From NCBI GenBank assembly GCA_933228675.1, contig OW121742.1:123481983-123545982 (forward strand): a stretch of 64,000 nt of DNA. Direction: 5' to 3'. The notes under the pieces are model-generated. The model was not told the DNA's origin. It did not search any database and saw only the letters and a list, made by a program, of their open reading frames with translations. This document shows, one piece after another, positions 1 through 12,868 of the stretch. Position 1 is the first letter of the stretch. The number at the start of each line of letters is the position of its first letter. This stretch comes from Stomorhina lunata (taxonomy: Eukaryota; Arthropoda; Insecta; Diptera; Rhiniidae). Position numbers and translations under genes: made by a program.

Positions 1-1364
1 TTATTAAAGGATTTTCTGAATTTTTTTAATTTTTTCTCCAAAGAAGAAAATGGAAATAAGAAAAGGAAGAGGTGAAATAGTATAACTTAATATGCAGAGA
101 AACCAATATTTTTACTCAAGAAAATTATATATATATATTTTTGTGGAAATTTGATATGTTTTTTTAAGAAACTTATACTTACTTTAAGTATATTTACGTG
201 TGAGTTCTTCTTGTGTGTGTTTCTGTTAGAAATAAAAGTTTATTGGAATATCCTTTACAGCTTTAGGACTTTTTCTAATTAACAATATATTCATTAAAAT
301 ACTTTTGGTCTGCTTAATACTTATACTAGCATTTGTCGCACACAAATAAAATGATAACTCCAATGAGAAAATATTTAGCATGCTTTTAGGCAAAATAGGG
401 TAAAATACGTTAAACATGAAAACCGGTTGGAGGTAAAGGAAAATTATATTTGGTTTATTAAATTGCTATATCCCTTGGTCAATATAAATACTTATACATT
501 TACTATTTGTTTTAAATATGTGAAAGGATGTATGTATGTGTATAAATAAAAGTCTGTTATTGAGATCCTCTGTATCCTGTTAAGCCCTTTGGCTTAAGAT
601 AGCAAAAAATTCAGGTTGTTGCTTATGATTTTCCCTCTTTGGCTTCCCTTTCACTTAATTATAACTTTTACAATTATGAACATTTCACATTAAAATGTTT
701 TAGTGTATGTATGTATGTGTGTGTGATTGTGTGCATGTTCTTATTTGTCCTGGCAACTGTTGCTATAGCAAATAGTTATGATGTTCAAGATGATGACGAT
801 ATTGATGCTGTTACTCTTTTCTTTCTTTCTCTCCCTTCTTCTCTTCGCTTTTGCTGGGTAAATTGTAATTAAAATTAAATCCAAAACCAATTGATTATGC
901 CAGAGGTTATTTTGCCAGCAAAATTTAATGTAAGTCGAGTATCCTTTTGCCTCTGATATGATATTGATTTTAGTATTTCTTGGAAACGACATTTGCAATT
1001 GGTTTCATTTCTTTATGGTCCAACTAACTAGATTGATAGGGCGGTTTTGTATGAATCGTTGGCCACATTGCAAGTGAGAATACCTTGGAAATGGAGACAT
1101 CATTTGTGGTTATCACACATAGTTTTGGTTTTCTTTGTCTTCTAAGGAAAATTTTGTTTCAACTTTCTTCAAGGCATAAATTAATTATATTCAAGGAAAT
1201 AAATAGAAGTGTTAATCAAATTCAGGAATAAATTTATATTTATTCAAATAATGGAAACAGCTGTTACACATATGATTAGATTGAAATGAAATAATGAAAA
1301 AACCGGAAAAGTAATCCGTCAAAAAAGACGAATTCTATTCATTTGTAATTACCCCTAAGAACAA
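1..1364. other. AT-rich unique sequence, no gene seen
   Basis: No tandem structure, no open frame with coding character and no RNA gene is visible. Short TATG/TG-rich stretches lie near 525-545 and 703-735. The largest open frames (77-85 codons) are low-complexity, overlap on opposite strands and have no recognisable motif. Confidence 0.6.
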
Positions 1365-3165
1365 CAGTTTTTGCAATTTATGATTAATGTTTCCATAGAA
1401 AAATATGCCTATTTTTCTACTGATTTGACTACCGTCGTTTTTTCTGTAGAAAAATTTGACTATCGTAATTATTTTTTTTTTTTTCAAAGTAAAATTGACT
1501 ATCGTCATTTTTTTAAAGAAAAATTTGACCATATTCATTTCTTTTAATAGAAAAAAGTGACTAACGTCATTTTTTCTATAGAAAAAAGTGACTAACGTCA
1601 TTTTAATTTCCTATTGAAAAATTTGACTATCGTCATTTTTTCTATAGAAAAATTTGACTATCGTCATTTTTTCTATAGAAAAATTTGACTATCGTCATTT
1701 TTTCTATAGAAAAATTTGACTATCGTCATTTATTCTATAGAAAAATTTGACATTTGTCATTTTTTCTATAGAAAATTGGTCTTTCGTCATTTTTTCTATA
1801 GAAAAATTGGCCTTTCGTCAGTTTTTGCAATTTATGATTAATGTATCCATAGAAAAATATGCCTATTTTTCTATTGATTTGACTACCGTCGTTTTTTCTG
1901 TAGAAAAATTTGACTATCGTCATTTTTTGTTTTCAAAGTAAAATTGACTATCGTCATTTTTTCAAAAGAAAAATTTGACCATATTCATTTCTTTCAATAG
2001 AAAAAAGTGACTAACGTCATTTTTTCTATAGAAAAAAGTGACTAACGTCATTTGAATTTTCTATAGAAAAATTTGACTATCGTCATTTTTTCTATAGAAA
2101 AATTTGACTATCGTCATTTTTTCTATAGAAAAATTTGACTATCGTCATTTTTTCTATAGAAAAATTTGACTATCGCCATTTTTTCTATAGAAAAATTTGA
2201 CTATCGTCATTTTTTCTATAGAAAAATTTGACTATCGTCATTTTTTCTATAGAAAAATTTGACTATCGTCATTTTTTCTATAGAAAAATTTGACTTTCGT
2301 CATTTTTTCTATAGAAAAATTTTACTATCGTCATTTTTTCTATAGAAAAATTTGACTATCGTCATTTTTTCTATAGAAAAATTTGACTATCGTCATTTTT
2401 TCTATAGAAAAATTTGACTATCGTCATTTTTTCTATAGAAAAATTTGACTATCGTCATTTTTTCTATAGAAAAATTTGACTATCGTCATTTTTTCTATAG
2501 AAAAATTTGACTATCGTCATTTTTTCTATAGAAAAATTTGACTATCGTCATTTTTTCTATAGAAAAATTTGACTATCGTCATTTTTTCTATAGAAAAATT
2601 TGACTATCGTCATTTTTTCTATAGAAAAATTTGACTATCGTCATTTTTTCTATAGAAAAATTGGCCTTTCGTCATTTTTTCTATAGAAAAATTGGCCTTT
2701 CGTAATTTTTTCTATAGAAAAATTGGCCTTTCGTAATTTTTTTTATAGAAAAATTGGCCTTTCGTAATTTTTTCTATAGAAAAATTGGCCTTTCGTCATT
2801 TTTTCTATAGAAAAATTGGCCTTTCGTCATTTTTTCTATAGAAAAATTGGCCTATCGTCATTTTTTCCATAGAAAAATTGGCATTTCGTCATTTTTTCTA
2901 TAGAAAAAATGGCCTTTCATCATTTTTTCTGTAGAAAAATTTGACTATCGTAATTTTTTCTATACAAACATTGTTCTTTCGTAATATTTTATATAGAAAG
3001 ATTGGCCTTTATCTATAGGAAAATTGTCTTTTTTCATATTTTCTATAGATATATCAGTCTTCCACCACTTTTCTATAGAAAAATTGTTTTGTCGTCTGTT
3101 TTTCTATAGAAAAAATATTTTTTCCATAGAAAAATTTTTATTTTAAATTTTTTTCCATAGGACTT
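1365..3165. repeat. 31-bp minisatellite array A1
   Basis: About 58 units of 31 bp. Each has the palindromic core TTTTCTATAGAAAA followed by a 17-bp segment, ATTTGACTATCGTCATT in most units (about 2040-2650) and ATTGGCCTTTCGTCATT in a second block (about 2650-2940). The centre is nearly uniform and both ends decay, as expected from unequal exchange. A roughly 250-bp stretch starting at 1365 recurs at 1819. The array is non-coding; its short open frames are by-products of the repeat. Confidence 0.95.
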
Positions 3166-4340
3166 TAATTGATTTTTATTTATATGAAAGTCATTAAAAA
3201 CATTCAATAAGTTTTATTGGATTTTATTAACGTTTTCCTTAGTCACACTCAAAGTAATTTTCCTCTAATATTCTTCCACGTCTTTAACTGGACAAATCTA
3301 ATTTAGTTTAATTGAAATACCAAAAGTTTTTAAAGGCCAAAAACAAATAAAAGCCCTTCAAATAAAGCACAAAAATATATACATATATGAAAATAGTTGC
3401 TAAATAATCTACTACAGTAAACTCCATTAAGTTGAAACCTACATGAAAAATTTTGGGTTTCTTACTTAATTTGAGAAAATTTTTTAAGCTTATTAGATTT
3501 TTGATTATTTTTAAAGTAGCCTTAATATTTTCTCCATTTTTGGGTAACTAGGCTGGGTTTACTGTTTGCAAAACTATGCAGAAGGGTATAATTATTATTA
3601 AGCTCTTCAATACAACTTCATCCATCAACTTTCGTCGGAACTTTATATCAACTTCATTACACTCGCTTTTTTTTACTCATATGTTTCAAACTTTTGGTAT
3701 TTCTAACAAACATTTTTGACCTCCAACAGATGGTTGCTGCTGTTAGAAAAGGGCTTTAGCCCCCACCCCTGGGCAAGTTTGAATATTATAGAAAAACTTT
3801 TTTTCATATTGCCAAATTATAAATATAACAATAAATACTTATAAAAAAGAAAATACATAAACACTTTTACACAACATACATACAAACTCACACACATACA
3901 TTTGGCAGTGAAGCCAGAATATGAGAAATACTTTGGAAATAAGAAAAACTTTTACCAAAGTATTAGTACGAGTATTGTTGCTTCAAACAAAATACTTAAA
4001 ATTTACAAACACCATCAACTCAAACCAGCCGAATCCTTGGAGGTGGTTAAAAGACAACAAATAGCAATAATAACTACAATATTATGAAGGGGGGAAAACT
4101 TTATTTTTATATTCTAATACAAAGTATAAATTAGTATGTGTGGCCACAACAGGAGCATGTGGACTTACCCCCAACTCCTTTGTAAAATACTTATTTTACA
4201 AGTTTACAAATACTTTAACCAATATACGCATGTATTGGCAATTTAATTTCAATGTAAAAGTAGAGGATGAGAAATTTTAAAGAATATACAACGAATTTTA
4301 AAGAAATACTACAAAACACAAATAAATTTTCAATAACAAG
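3166..4340. other. Unique spacer between inverted arrays A1 and A2
   Basis: About 1.17 kb of AT-rich non-repetitive DNA separates two arrays of opposite orientation. A possible small TIR element lies at 3415-3564. An open frame of 61 codons (3902-4087, plus) begins at a non-ATG codon and has no recognisable motif, so I do not call it a gene. Confidence 0.55.
3415..3564. mobile_element. Possible pogo/Tc1-type MITE, about 150 bp
   Basis: The left end reads CAGTAAACTCC and the right end, on the other strand, CAGTAAACCCAG. This gives imperfect terminal inverted repeats that begin with CAGTAAAC. The left flank is TA; the right flank is TT, so the expected TA target duplication is not intact. Short TIRs starting with CAG are typical of pogo/Tigger-like elements, but the match is short and could be chance. 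Confidence 0.3.
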
Positions 4341-5577
4341 CAAAATTTTTCTATAGAAAAAATTACGAAACAACAATTTTTTTTTAGAAAAAATTACGAA
4401 ACAACAATTTTTCTATAGAAAAAATGACGAAAGGCCAATTTTTCTATAGAAAAAATGACGAAGGGCCAATTTTTCTATAGAAAAAATGACGAAATGCCAA
4501 TTTTTCTATAGAAAAAATGACGAAAGGCCAATTTTTCTATAAAAAAAATGACGAAAGGCCAATTTTTCTATAGAAAAAATAACGAAAGGCCAATTTTTCT
4601 ATAGAAAAAATGACGAAAAGCCAATTTTTCTGTAGAAAAAATGACGAAAGGCCAATTTTTTTATAGAAAAAATGATGAAAAGCTAATTTTTCTATAGAAA
4701 AAATGACGAAAGGCCAATTTTTCTATAGAAAAAATGACAATTATCATAGTTTTGTATAGAAAATTTAACGATAGTCTTCGTTTTCTATAAAAAGTTACCG
4801 ATTGTCTTAGTTTTCTATAGAAAAGTTGACAATAGTATTAGTTTTCTATAGAAAAGTTGACGATAGTCTTAGTTTTCTATAGAAAAGTTGACGATAGTCT
4901 TAGTTTTCTATAGAAAAGTTGACGATAGTCTTAGTTTTCTATAGAAAAGTTGACGATAGTCTTAGTTTTATATAGAAAAGTTGACGATAGTCTTAGTTTT
5001 CTATAGAAAATTTGACGATAGTCTTAGTTTTCTATAGAAAAGTTGACGATAGTCTTAGTTTTCTATAGAAAAGTTGACGATAGTCTTAGTTTTCTATAGA
5101 AAAGTTGACGATATTCTTAGTTTTCTATAGAAAACTTGACGACAGTCTTAGTTTTCTATAGAAAAGTTGACGATAGTCTTAGTTTTCTATAGAAAAGTTG
5201 ACGATAGTCTTAGTTTTCTATAGAAAAGTTGACGATAGTCTTAGTTTTCTATAGAAAAGTTGACGATAGTCTTAGTTTTCTATAGAAAAGTTGACGATAG
5301 TCTTAGTTTTCTATAGAAAAGTTGACGATAGTCTTAGTTTTCTATAGAAAAGTTGACGATAGTCTTAGTTTTCTATAGAAAAGTTGACGATAGTCTTAGT
5401 TTTCTTTAAAAAAGTTGACGATTGTCTTAGTTTTCTATAGAAAAGTTGACGTTAGTCTTAGCTTTCTATAGAAAAGTGTACGATAGTCTTAGTTTTCTAT
5501 AGAAAAGTTGACGATAGTCTTAGTTTTCTATAGAAAAGTTGAAGTTAGTCTTAGTTTTCCTTGAAAACATGACAATA
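4341..5577. repeat. 31-bp minisatellite array A2 (inverted relative to A1)
   Basis: About 40 units of 31 bp sharing the core TTTTCTATAGAAAA. Units from about 4349 to 4740 have a 17-bp segment that is the reverse complement of the GGCCTTTCGTC form found at 2650-2940 in A1. Units from about 4790 to 5560 have GTTGACGATAGTCTTAG, whose complement again contains CTATCGTC. The array is therefore the same family in the opposite orientation. Confidence 0.95.
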
Positions 5578-6659
5578 TTTAGAATTGGAATGATTCTATT
5601 ACATTTTGTATCCTAAACTTATATTACCTTTTCATTTGAAGTACTTAACTATATTAAGGTGTAATAACAACAAATATAACATTTTACTTTTATAGCAAGT
5701 TATTAGAAAGAATATTTACTGACGTAGCAGCTATAGCTGCTGCTGCCATATTAAAAACAACAATAAAACGGCGCCAAAAGCAACAACAAAATATTTTATT
5801 ATACAACAACAGAAAGTCAATAAAAATAACCAACAAAAATATTTTGTGGCATTTAGAAAAACTCATAATAATAATGAGAAGGGAAAAGAAAAGAAGTAGG
5901 AAGAAAAAACGGCAAGGAGCAAAGGACTTTGAAGAATCCGAAAGTGTGATGATTATAATATTGTTTGTTAGATGGAACTTAACTTTGTGAAAAGACGAGA
6001 CAAGGCGCATATATGTGCAGATAACAATTCGCCCACCTATGTCCTTTTAACACATAAGTTTAAATTTGGTAACTATGAAAAATGAATATGTGGGGATCCT
6101 TGTTAAATGAGAAGTGAAAAGTTAGACAATTTATGTGTCAGCCCACTGTACCTTTACTAGAATACGAAGAATGAAGGAAAAACTTTTTCCAAATCAAATA
6201 ATTTATTAAGTTGGCATGTGAAGCTTAAAAATTTATAACATTTTTTTTATATTTTTCTACAAAAAAGTTTTTCACCAAAAAAAAATATATTCCCCATATT
6301 TTCTGTTTAATTTTCAAACTCTGTTTCAGTTTGTGTTTTTTCCTAAAAAAAATGTATTGTTTGTCTACATATTGAGTTACTAATCAAATATTTGCTGAAA
6401 TGTTACTGAGAAAAATAGGAAGAAATATGATCATAAATGTTCATAAATTTGGGTATCTATTTTATGAGTAAAGAACAAAAAATAAGAATCCTTAATAAAT
6501 TTGTTCCTTAAAAAACAAACAAAAGTTTTTTGAAAAAAACAAGAAAAAGTTAAAAATTTACAAATTTTGGAAACAGAGAAATAAATTTTGAAACAAAAGT
6601 AGTCAATAAATGTAAAATATTTATTGAAATCAAGTTAAATATTAAGAAAGAAGGGTGTC
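5578..6659. other. AT-rich unique spacer, no gene seen
   Basis: Contains CAA-rich, A-rich DNA at about 5740-5910, which reads as a 106-codon open frame on the minus strand (5690-6010). That frame is low-complexity (runs of L, F and I from CAA/AAT-type triplets) and I do not regard it as a gene. Confidence 0.55.
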
Positions 6660-8104
6660 CCATCGTTTTCTATAGAAAACCAGACCTATCGTCCACTTTC
6701 TATAGAAAACCAGACATATCGTCCACTTTTCTATAGAAAACTAGGCCTATCGTCCACTTTTCTATAAAAAACTAGGCCTATCGTCCACTTTTCTATAAAA
6801 AACTAGGCCTATCGTCCACTTTTCTATAGAAAACTAAGCCTATCGTCCACTTTTCTATAGAAAACTAAGCCTATCGTCCACTTTTCTATAGAAAACTAGG
6901 CCTATCGTCCACTTTTCTATAGAAAACTAGGCCTATCGTCCACTTTTCTATAGAAAACTAGGCCTATCGTCCACTTTTCTATAGAAAACTAGGCCTATCG
7001 TCCACTTTTCTATAGAAAACTAGGCCTATCGTCCACTTTTCTATAAAAAACTAGGCCTATCGTCCACTTTTCTATAAAAAACTAGGCCTATCGTCCATTT
7101 TTCTATAGAAAACTAGGCCTATCGTCCACTTTTCTATAGAAAACTAGGCCTATCGTCCACTTTTCTATAGAAAACTAGGCCTATCGTCCACTTTTCTATA
7201 GAAAACTAGGCCTATCGTCCACTTTTCTATAGAAAACTAGGCCTATCGTCCACTTTTCTATAGAAAACTAGGCCTATCGTCCACTTTTCTATAGAAAACT
7301 AGGCCTATCGTCCACTTTTCTATAGAAAACTAGTCCTATCGTCCACTTTTCTATAGAAAACTAGGCCTATCGTCCACTTTTCTATAGAAAACTAGGCCTA
7401 TCGTCCACTTTTCTATAGAAAACTAGGCCTATCGTCCACTTTTCTATAAAAAACTAGGCCTATCGTCCACTTTTCTATAAAAAACTAGGCCTATCGTCCA
7501 TTTTTCTATAGAAAACTAGGCCTATCGTCCACTTTTCTATAGAAAACCAGACATATCGTCCACTTTTCTATAGAAAACTAGGCCTATCGTCCACTTTTCT
7601 ATAAAAAACTAGGCCTATCGTCCACTTTTCTATAAAAAACTAGGCCTATCGTCCATTTTTCTATAGAAAACTAGGCCTATCGTCCACTTTTCTATAGAAA
7701 ACTAGGCCTATCGTCCACTTTTCTATAGAAAACTAGGCCTATCGTCCACTTTTCTATAGAAAACTAGGCCTATCGTCCACTTTTCTATAGAAAACTAGGC
7801 CTATCGTCCACTTTTCTATAGAAAACTAGGCCTATCGTCCACTTTTCTATAGAAAACTAGGCCTATCGTCCACTTTTCTATAGAAAACTAGTCCTATCGT
7901 CCACTTTTCTATAGAAAACTAGGCCTATCGTCCACTTTTCTATAGAAAACTAGGCCTATCGTCCACTTTTCTATAGAAAACTAGGCCTATCGTCCACTTT
8001 TCTATAGAAAACTAGGCCTATCGTCCATTTTTCTATAGAAAACTGGGCCTATCGTTCACTTTTCTATAGAAAACTAGGCCTATCGCCCACTTTTGACTAT
8101 AGGT
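6660..8104. repeat. 31-bp minisatellite array B
   Basis: About 46 units of 31 bp with the core TTTTCTATAGAAAA and segment CTAGGCCTATCGTCCAC. Some units carry CTATAAAAAA instead of CTATAGAAAA. Marker variants recur at 403, 558 and 837 bp (13, 18 and 27 units), showing block duplications in register. No open frame of interest. Confidence 0.95.
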
Positions 8105-9108
8105 TTAGAAATGGATACAAGATCTATATCGGAAAGGTTCATTTATTATTACTTATATGTTGATAAATCGACTTTCCTTCTGGGTTGATCATTTATGTAT
8201 ATATTGATAAATCGACTTTTTCTTTGGATGCTATCGATTGGTATAAATTTTATGGGGCTTAGGATAAAAAGTGGAAAAAAGTATAAACCTAACGACACTT
8301 AAAATACCCTCTGAAGGGTATAAAATATTAGGAGTATGTAAGGCAATCATATGTCAAATTAATCAATACTTTTATCTTCTAACTTAGATACATATATAAT
8401 TTCTGATTTATTCAATTTAAAATAGAGTTCCCCCTTTACTTCATACTCCCTCTTGCCATGGAAAATTTAAAGAGGAGGGAGCAGGAAAAAAGGTTAAATG
8501 TCATGTAATATTATTAGCTTATTAGTCATGTTAGAGACATTTACACCAACACAACCACAAAACAAAGTGTCAAATAATTTTTTTTTTCTTCTTTTTTTCT
8601 TCTTCCTTTCTAAATCTGAAACAAAATTGAAATTAATGTGATTTTATTTTTCGCTGAACAACAACCTTTTTGAAGTATTGCGAACTTAATATTTTGTTTA
8701 TGATTTTAAATTTTCACTACTTTAAGGATTTCATGGTTTTTGAAAAGCAATTTTCTCTAGAGACTTAAAAGGCCTTTTTGTATGTATTAGGAACAAAAGC
8801 ATACAATTCTTCATATGATTAAATTAAGATTTTCGGAAGGGAGAAATCAAATAAAAAATTATTTCATGGTCTTCACTTCAATTATAAAAGGAATTTAGAA
8901 AAAAGCTCAAAGTAACAGAACGACTGAATGATTGATGTATTGATAAAGTGAAATATTAGACATTTAAAAGCAGATAAAATAAAAACCTAATTCGATGTTA
9001 ATAAAACCAAACAAACCTTAATAACGAAAATAGAAATCAAACAGAATTAAGATAAATCTTAAGGATTCAAATAAAAAAGATACAAACAACTCAACTTGAA
9101 AAAAGTAG
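8105..9108. other. AT-rich unique spacer, no gene seen
   Basis: No tandem repeat, open frame or RNA gene that I can support. Its right end (about 9040-9108) grades into AGAA-rich sequence that looks like the degenerate edge of the 11-bp satellite. Confidence 0.55.
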
Positions 9109-12100
9109 AATAGAACTTAAATAGAACTAGATAAGAACTAGAATAGAACTAGAACAGAACTAGAACAGAACTAGAACAGAACTAGAACAGAACTAGAACA
9201 GAACTAGAACAGAACTAGAACAGAACTAGAACAGAACTAGAACAGAACTAGAACAGAACTAGAACAGAACTAGAACAGAACTAGAACAGAACTAGAACAG
9301 AACTAGAACAGAACTAGAACAGAACTAGAACAGAACTAGAACAGAACTAGAACAGAACTAGAACAGAACTAGAACAGAACTAGAACAGAACTAGAACAGA
9401 ACTAGAACAGAACTAGAACAGAACTAGAACAGAACTAGAACAGAACTAGAACAGAACTAGAACAGAACTAGAACAGAACTAGAACAGAACTAGAACAGAA
9501 CTAGAACAGAACTAGAACAGAACTAGAACAGAACTAGAACAGAACTAGAACAGAACTAGAACAGAACTAGAACAGAACTAGAACAGAACTAGAACAGAAC
9601 TAGAACAGAACTAGAACAGAACTAGAACAGAACTAGAACAGAACTAGAACAGAACTAGAACAGAACTAGAACAGAACTAGAACAGAACTAGAACAGAACT
9701 AGAACAGAACTAGAACAGAACTAGAACAGAACTAGAACAGAACTAGAACAGAACTAGAACAGAACTAGAACAGAACTAGAACAGAACTAGAACAGAACTA
9801 GAACAGAACTAGAACAGAACTAGAACAGAACTAGAACAGAACTAGAACAGAACTAGAACAGAACTAGAACAGAACTAGAACAGAACTAGAACAGAACTAG
9901 AACAGAACTAGAACAGAACTAGAACAGAACTAGAACAGAACTAGAACAGAACTAGAACAGAACTAGAACAGAACTAGAACAGAACTAGAACAGAACTAGA
10001 ACAGAACTAGAACAGAACTAGAACAGAACTAGAACAGAACTAGAACAGAACTAGAACAGAACTAGAACAGAACTAGAACAGAACTAGAACAGAACTAGAA
10101 CAGAACTAGAACAGAACTAGAACAGAACTAGAACAGAACTAGAACAGAACTAGAACAGAACTAGAACAGAACTAGAACAGAACTAGAACAGAACTAGAAC
10201 AGAACTAGAACAGAACTAGAACAGAACTAGAACAGAACTAGAACAGAACTAGAACAGAACTAGAACAGAACTAGAACAGAACTAGAACAGAACTAGAACA
10301 GAACTAGAACAGAACTAGAACAGAACTAGAACAGAACTAGAACAGAACTAGAACAGAACTAGAACAGAACTAGAACAGAACTAGAACAGAACTAGAACAG
10401 AACTAGAACAGAACTAGAACAGAACTAGAACAGAACTAGAACAGAACTAGAACAGAACTAGAACAGAACTAGAACAGAACTAGAACAGAACTAGAACAGA
10501 ACTAGAACAGAACTAGAACAGAACTAGAACAGAACTAGAACAGAACTAGAACAGAACTAGAACAGAACTAGAACAGAACTAGAACAGAACTAGAACAGAA
10601 CTAGAACAGAACTAGAACAGAACTAGAACAGAACTAGAACAGAACTAGAACAGAACTAGAACAGAACTAGAACAGAACTAGAACAGAACTAGAACAGAAC
10701 TAGAACAGAACTAGAACAGAACTAGAACAGAACTAGAACAGAACTAGAACAGAACTAGAACAGAACTAGAACAGAACTAGAACAGAACTAGAACAGAACT
10801 AGAACAGAACTAGAACAGAACTAGAACAGAACTAGAACAGAACTAGAACAGAACTAGAACAGAACTAGAACAGAACTAGAACAGAACTAGAACAGAACTA
10901 GAACAGAACTAGAACAGAACTAGAACAGAACTAGAACAGAACTAGAACAGAACTAGAACAGAACTAGAACAGAACTAGAACAGAACTAGAACAGAACTAG
11001 AACAGAACTAGAACAGAACTAGAACAGAACTAGAACAGAACTAGAACAGAACTAGAACAGAACTAGAACAGAACTAGAACAGAACTAGAACAGAACTAGA
11101 ACAGAACTAGAACAGAACTAGAACAGAACTAGAACAGAACTAGAACAGAACTAGAACAGAACTAGAACAGAACTAGAACAGAACTAGAACAGAACTAGAA
11201 CAGAACTAGAACAGAACTAGAACAGAACTAGAACAGAACTAGAACAGAACTAGAACAGAACTAGAACAGAACTAGAACAGAACTAGAACAGAACTAGAAC
11301 AGAACTAGAACAGAACTAGAACAGAACTAGAACAGAACTAGAACAGAACTAGAACAGAACTAGAACAGAACTAGAACAGAACTAGAACAGAACTAGAACA
11401 GAACTAGAACAGAACTAGAACAGAACTAGAACAGAACTAGAACAGAACTAGAACAGAACTAGAACAGAACTAGAACAGAACTAGAACAGAACTAGAACAG
11501 AACTAGAACAGAACTAGAACAGAACTAGAACAGAACTAGAACAGAACTAGAACAGAACTAGAACAGAACTAGAACAGAACTAGAACAGAACTAGAACAGA
11601 ACTAGAACAGAACTAGAACAGAACTAGAACAGAACTAGAACAGAACTAGAACAGAACTAGAACAGAACTAGAACAGAACTAGAACAGAACTAGAACAGAA
11701 CTAGAACAGAACTAGAACAGAACTAGAACAGAACTAGAACAGAACTAGAACAGAACTAGAACAGAACTAGAACAGAACTAGAACAGAACTAGAACAGAAC
11801 TAGAACAGAACTAGAACAGAACTAGAACAGAACTAGAACAGAACTAGAACAGAACTAGAACAGAACTAGAACAGAACTAGAACAGAACTAGAACAGAACT
11901 AGAACAGAACTAGAACAGAACTAGAACAGAACTAGAACAGAACTAGAACAGAACTAGAACAGAACTAGAACAGAACTAGAACAGAACTAGAACAGAACTA
12001 GAACAGAACTAGAACAGAACTAGAACAGAACTAGAACAGAACTAGAACAGAACTAGAACAGAACTAGAACAGAACTAGAACAGAACTAGAACAGAACTAG

Positions 12101-12457
12101 AACAGAACTAGAACAGAACTAGAACAGAACTAGAACAGAACTAGAACAGAACTAGAACAGAACTAGAACAGAACTAGAACAGAACTAGAACAGAACTAGA
12201 ACAGAACTAGAACAGAACTAGAACAGAACTAGAACAGAACTAGAACAGAACTAGAACAGAACTAGAACAGAACTAGAACAGAACTAGAACAGAACTAGAA
12301 CAGAACTAGAACAGAACTAGAACAGAACTAGAACAGAACTAGAACAGAACTAGAACAGAACTAGAACAGAACTAGAACAGAACTAGAACAGAACTAGAAC
12401 AGAACTAGAACAGAACTAGAACAGAACTAGAACAGAACTAGAACAGAACTAGAACAG
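9109..12457. repeat. 11-bp satellite (AGAACAGAACT)n
   Basis: About 300 head-to-tail copies of AGAACAGAACT. After a few imperfect copies at 9109-9150 I see no variant by eye up to 12457. The period is not a multiple of three and each unit junction contains TAG on both strands, so all frames are closed and no protein is possible. Such uniformity suggests very recent expansion; the true copy number may differ from the assembled one. Confidence 0.97.
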
Positions 12458-12625
12458 GGAACATCATCGAGAACGTAATCAAGAACATAATCAAGAATTG
12501 ATTCAAAAACAAAATCGAGAATAGAATTAATAATAGAATCGGGAACAGAGTCGAAAACAAATCAAGAATTGAGAACAAAATCGAGAACAGAATTAAGAAC
12601 AAAATCTAGATCAAAGGCAAGAGCA
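12458..12625. repeat. Degenerate edge of AGAAC-type satellite
   Basis: Repeated words such as GAACATAATCAA, GAATAGAATTAA and GAACAAAATCGA at about 12-bp spacing continue from the uniform 11-bp array. This looks like old, diverged repeats left at the margin. A further fragment (AATCAAGAATAGAATCGAAT) lies near 13266-13285. Confidence 0.7.
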
Positions 12626-12822
12626 GGGGCCTATTCAAAATTTGATATCGATGGAAATGTAGGATATTTCACAAACATTTGTGTAGCATATTTTAAGGAT
12701 TATCTAAATAATATTTTAACTTATTTGTCAAAAGTCCGCTGATGGTTTAAGAATAATTTCATTTAAACTAAATGTTTTGACAAACATACGGACATATTAA
12801 CATATCAAAATGTATTAAACTT

Positions 12823-12831
12823 TTTGCAAAA

Positions 12832-12833
<2 letters not shown>
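12823..12833. repeat. Target site duplication, left copy
   Basis: TTTGCAAAAGT is found identically at 13155-13165, on either side of the SINE. It is the expected footprint of target-primed reverse transcription. Confidence 0.8.

Positions 12834-12868
<35 letters not shown>

Noticed and set aside
3902..4087. 61-codon frame in the A1/A2 spacer
   Set aside because: It starts at a non-ATG codon, is short, and has no motif or conservation evidence.
5690..6010. 106-codon minus-strand frame
   Set aside because: Derived from CAA/AAT-rich simple sequence, with no domain, promoter or splice support.
9109..12457. Steroid-receptor half-sites (AGAACA) in the 11-bp satellite
   Set aside because: The hexamer is inherent in the repeat and lacks the inverted partner TGTTCT at the required spacing.
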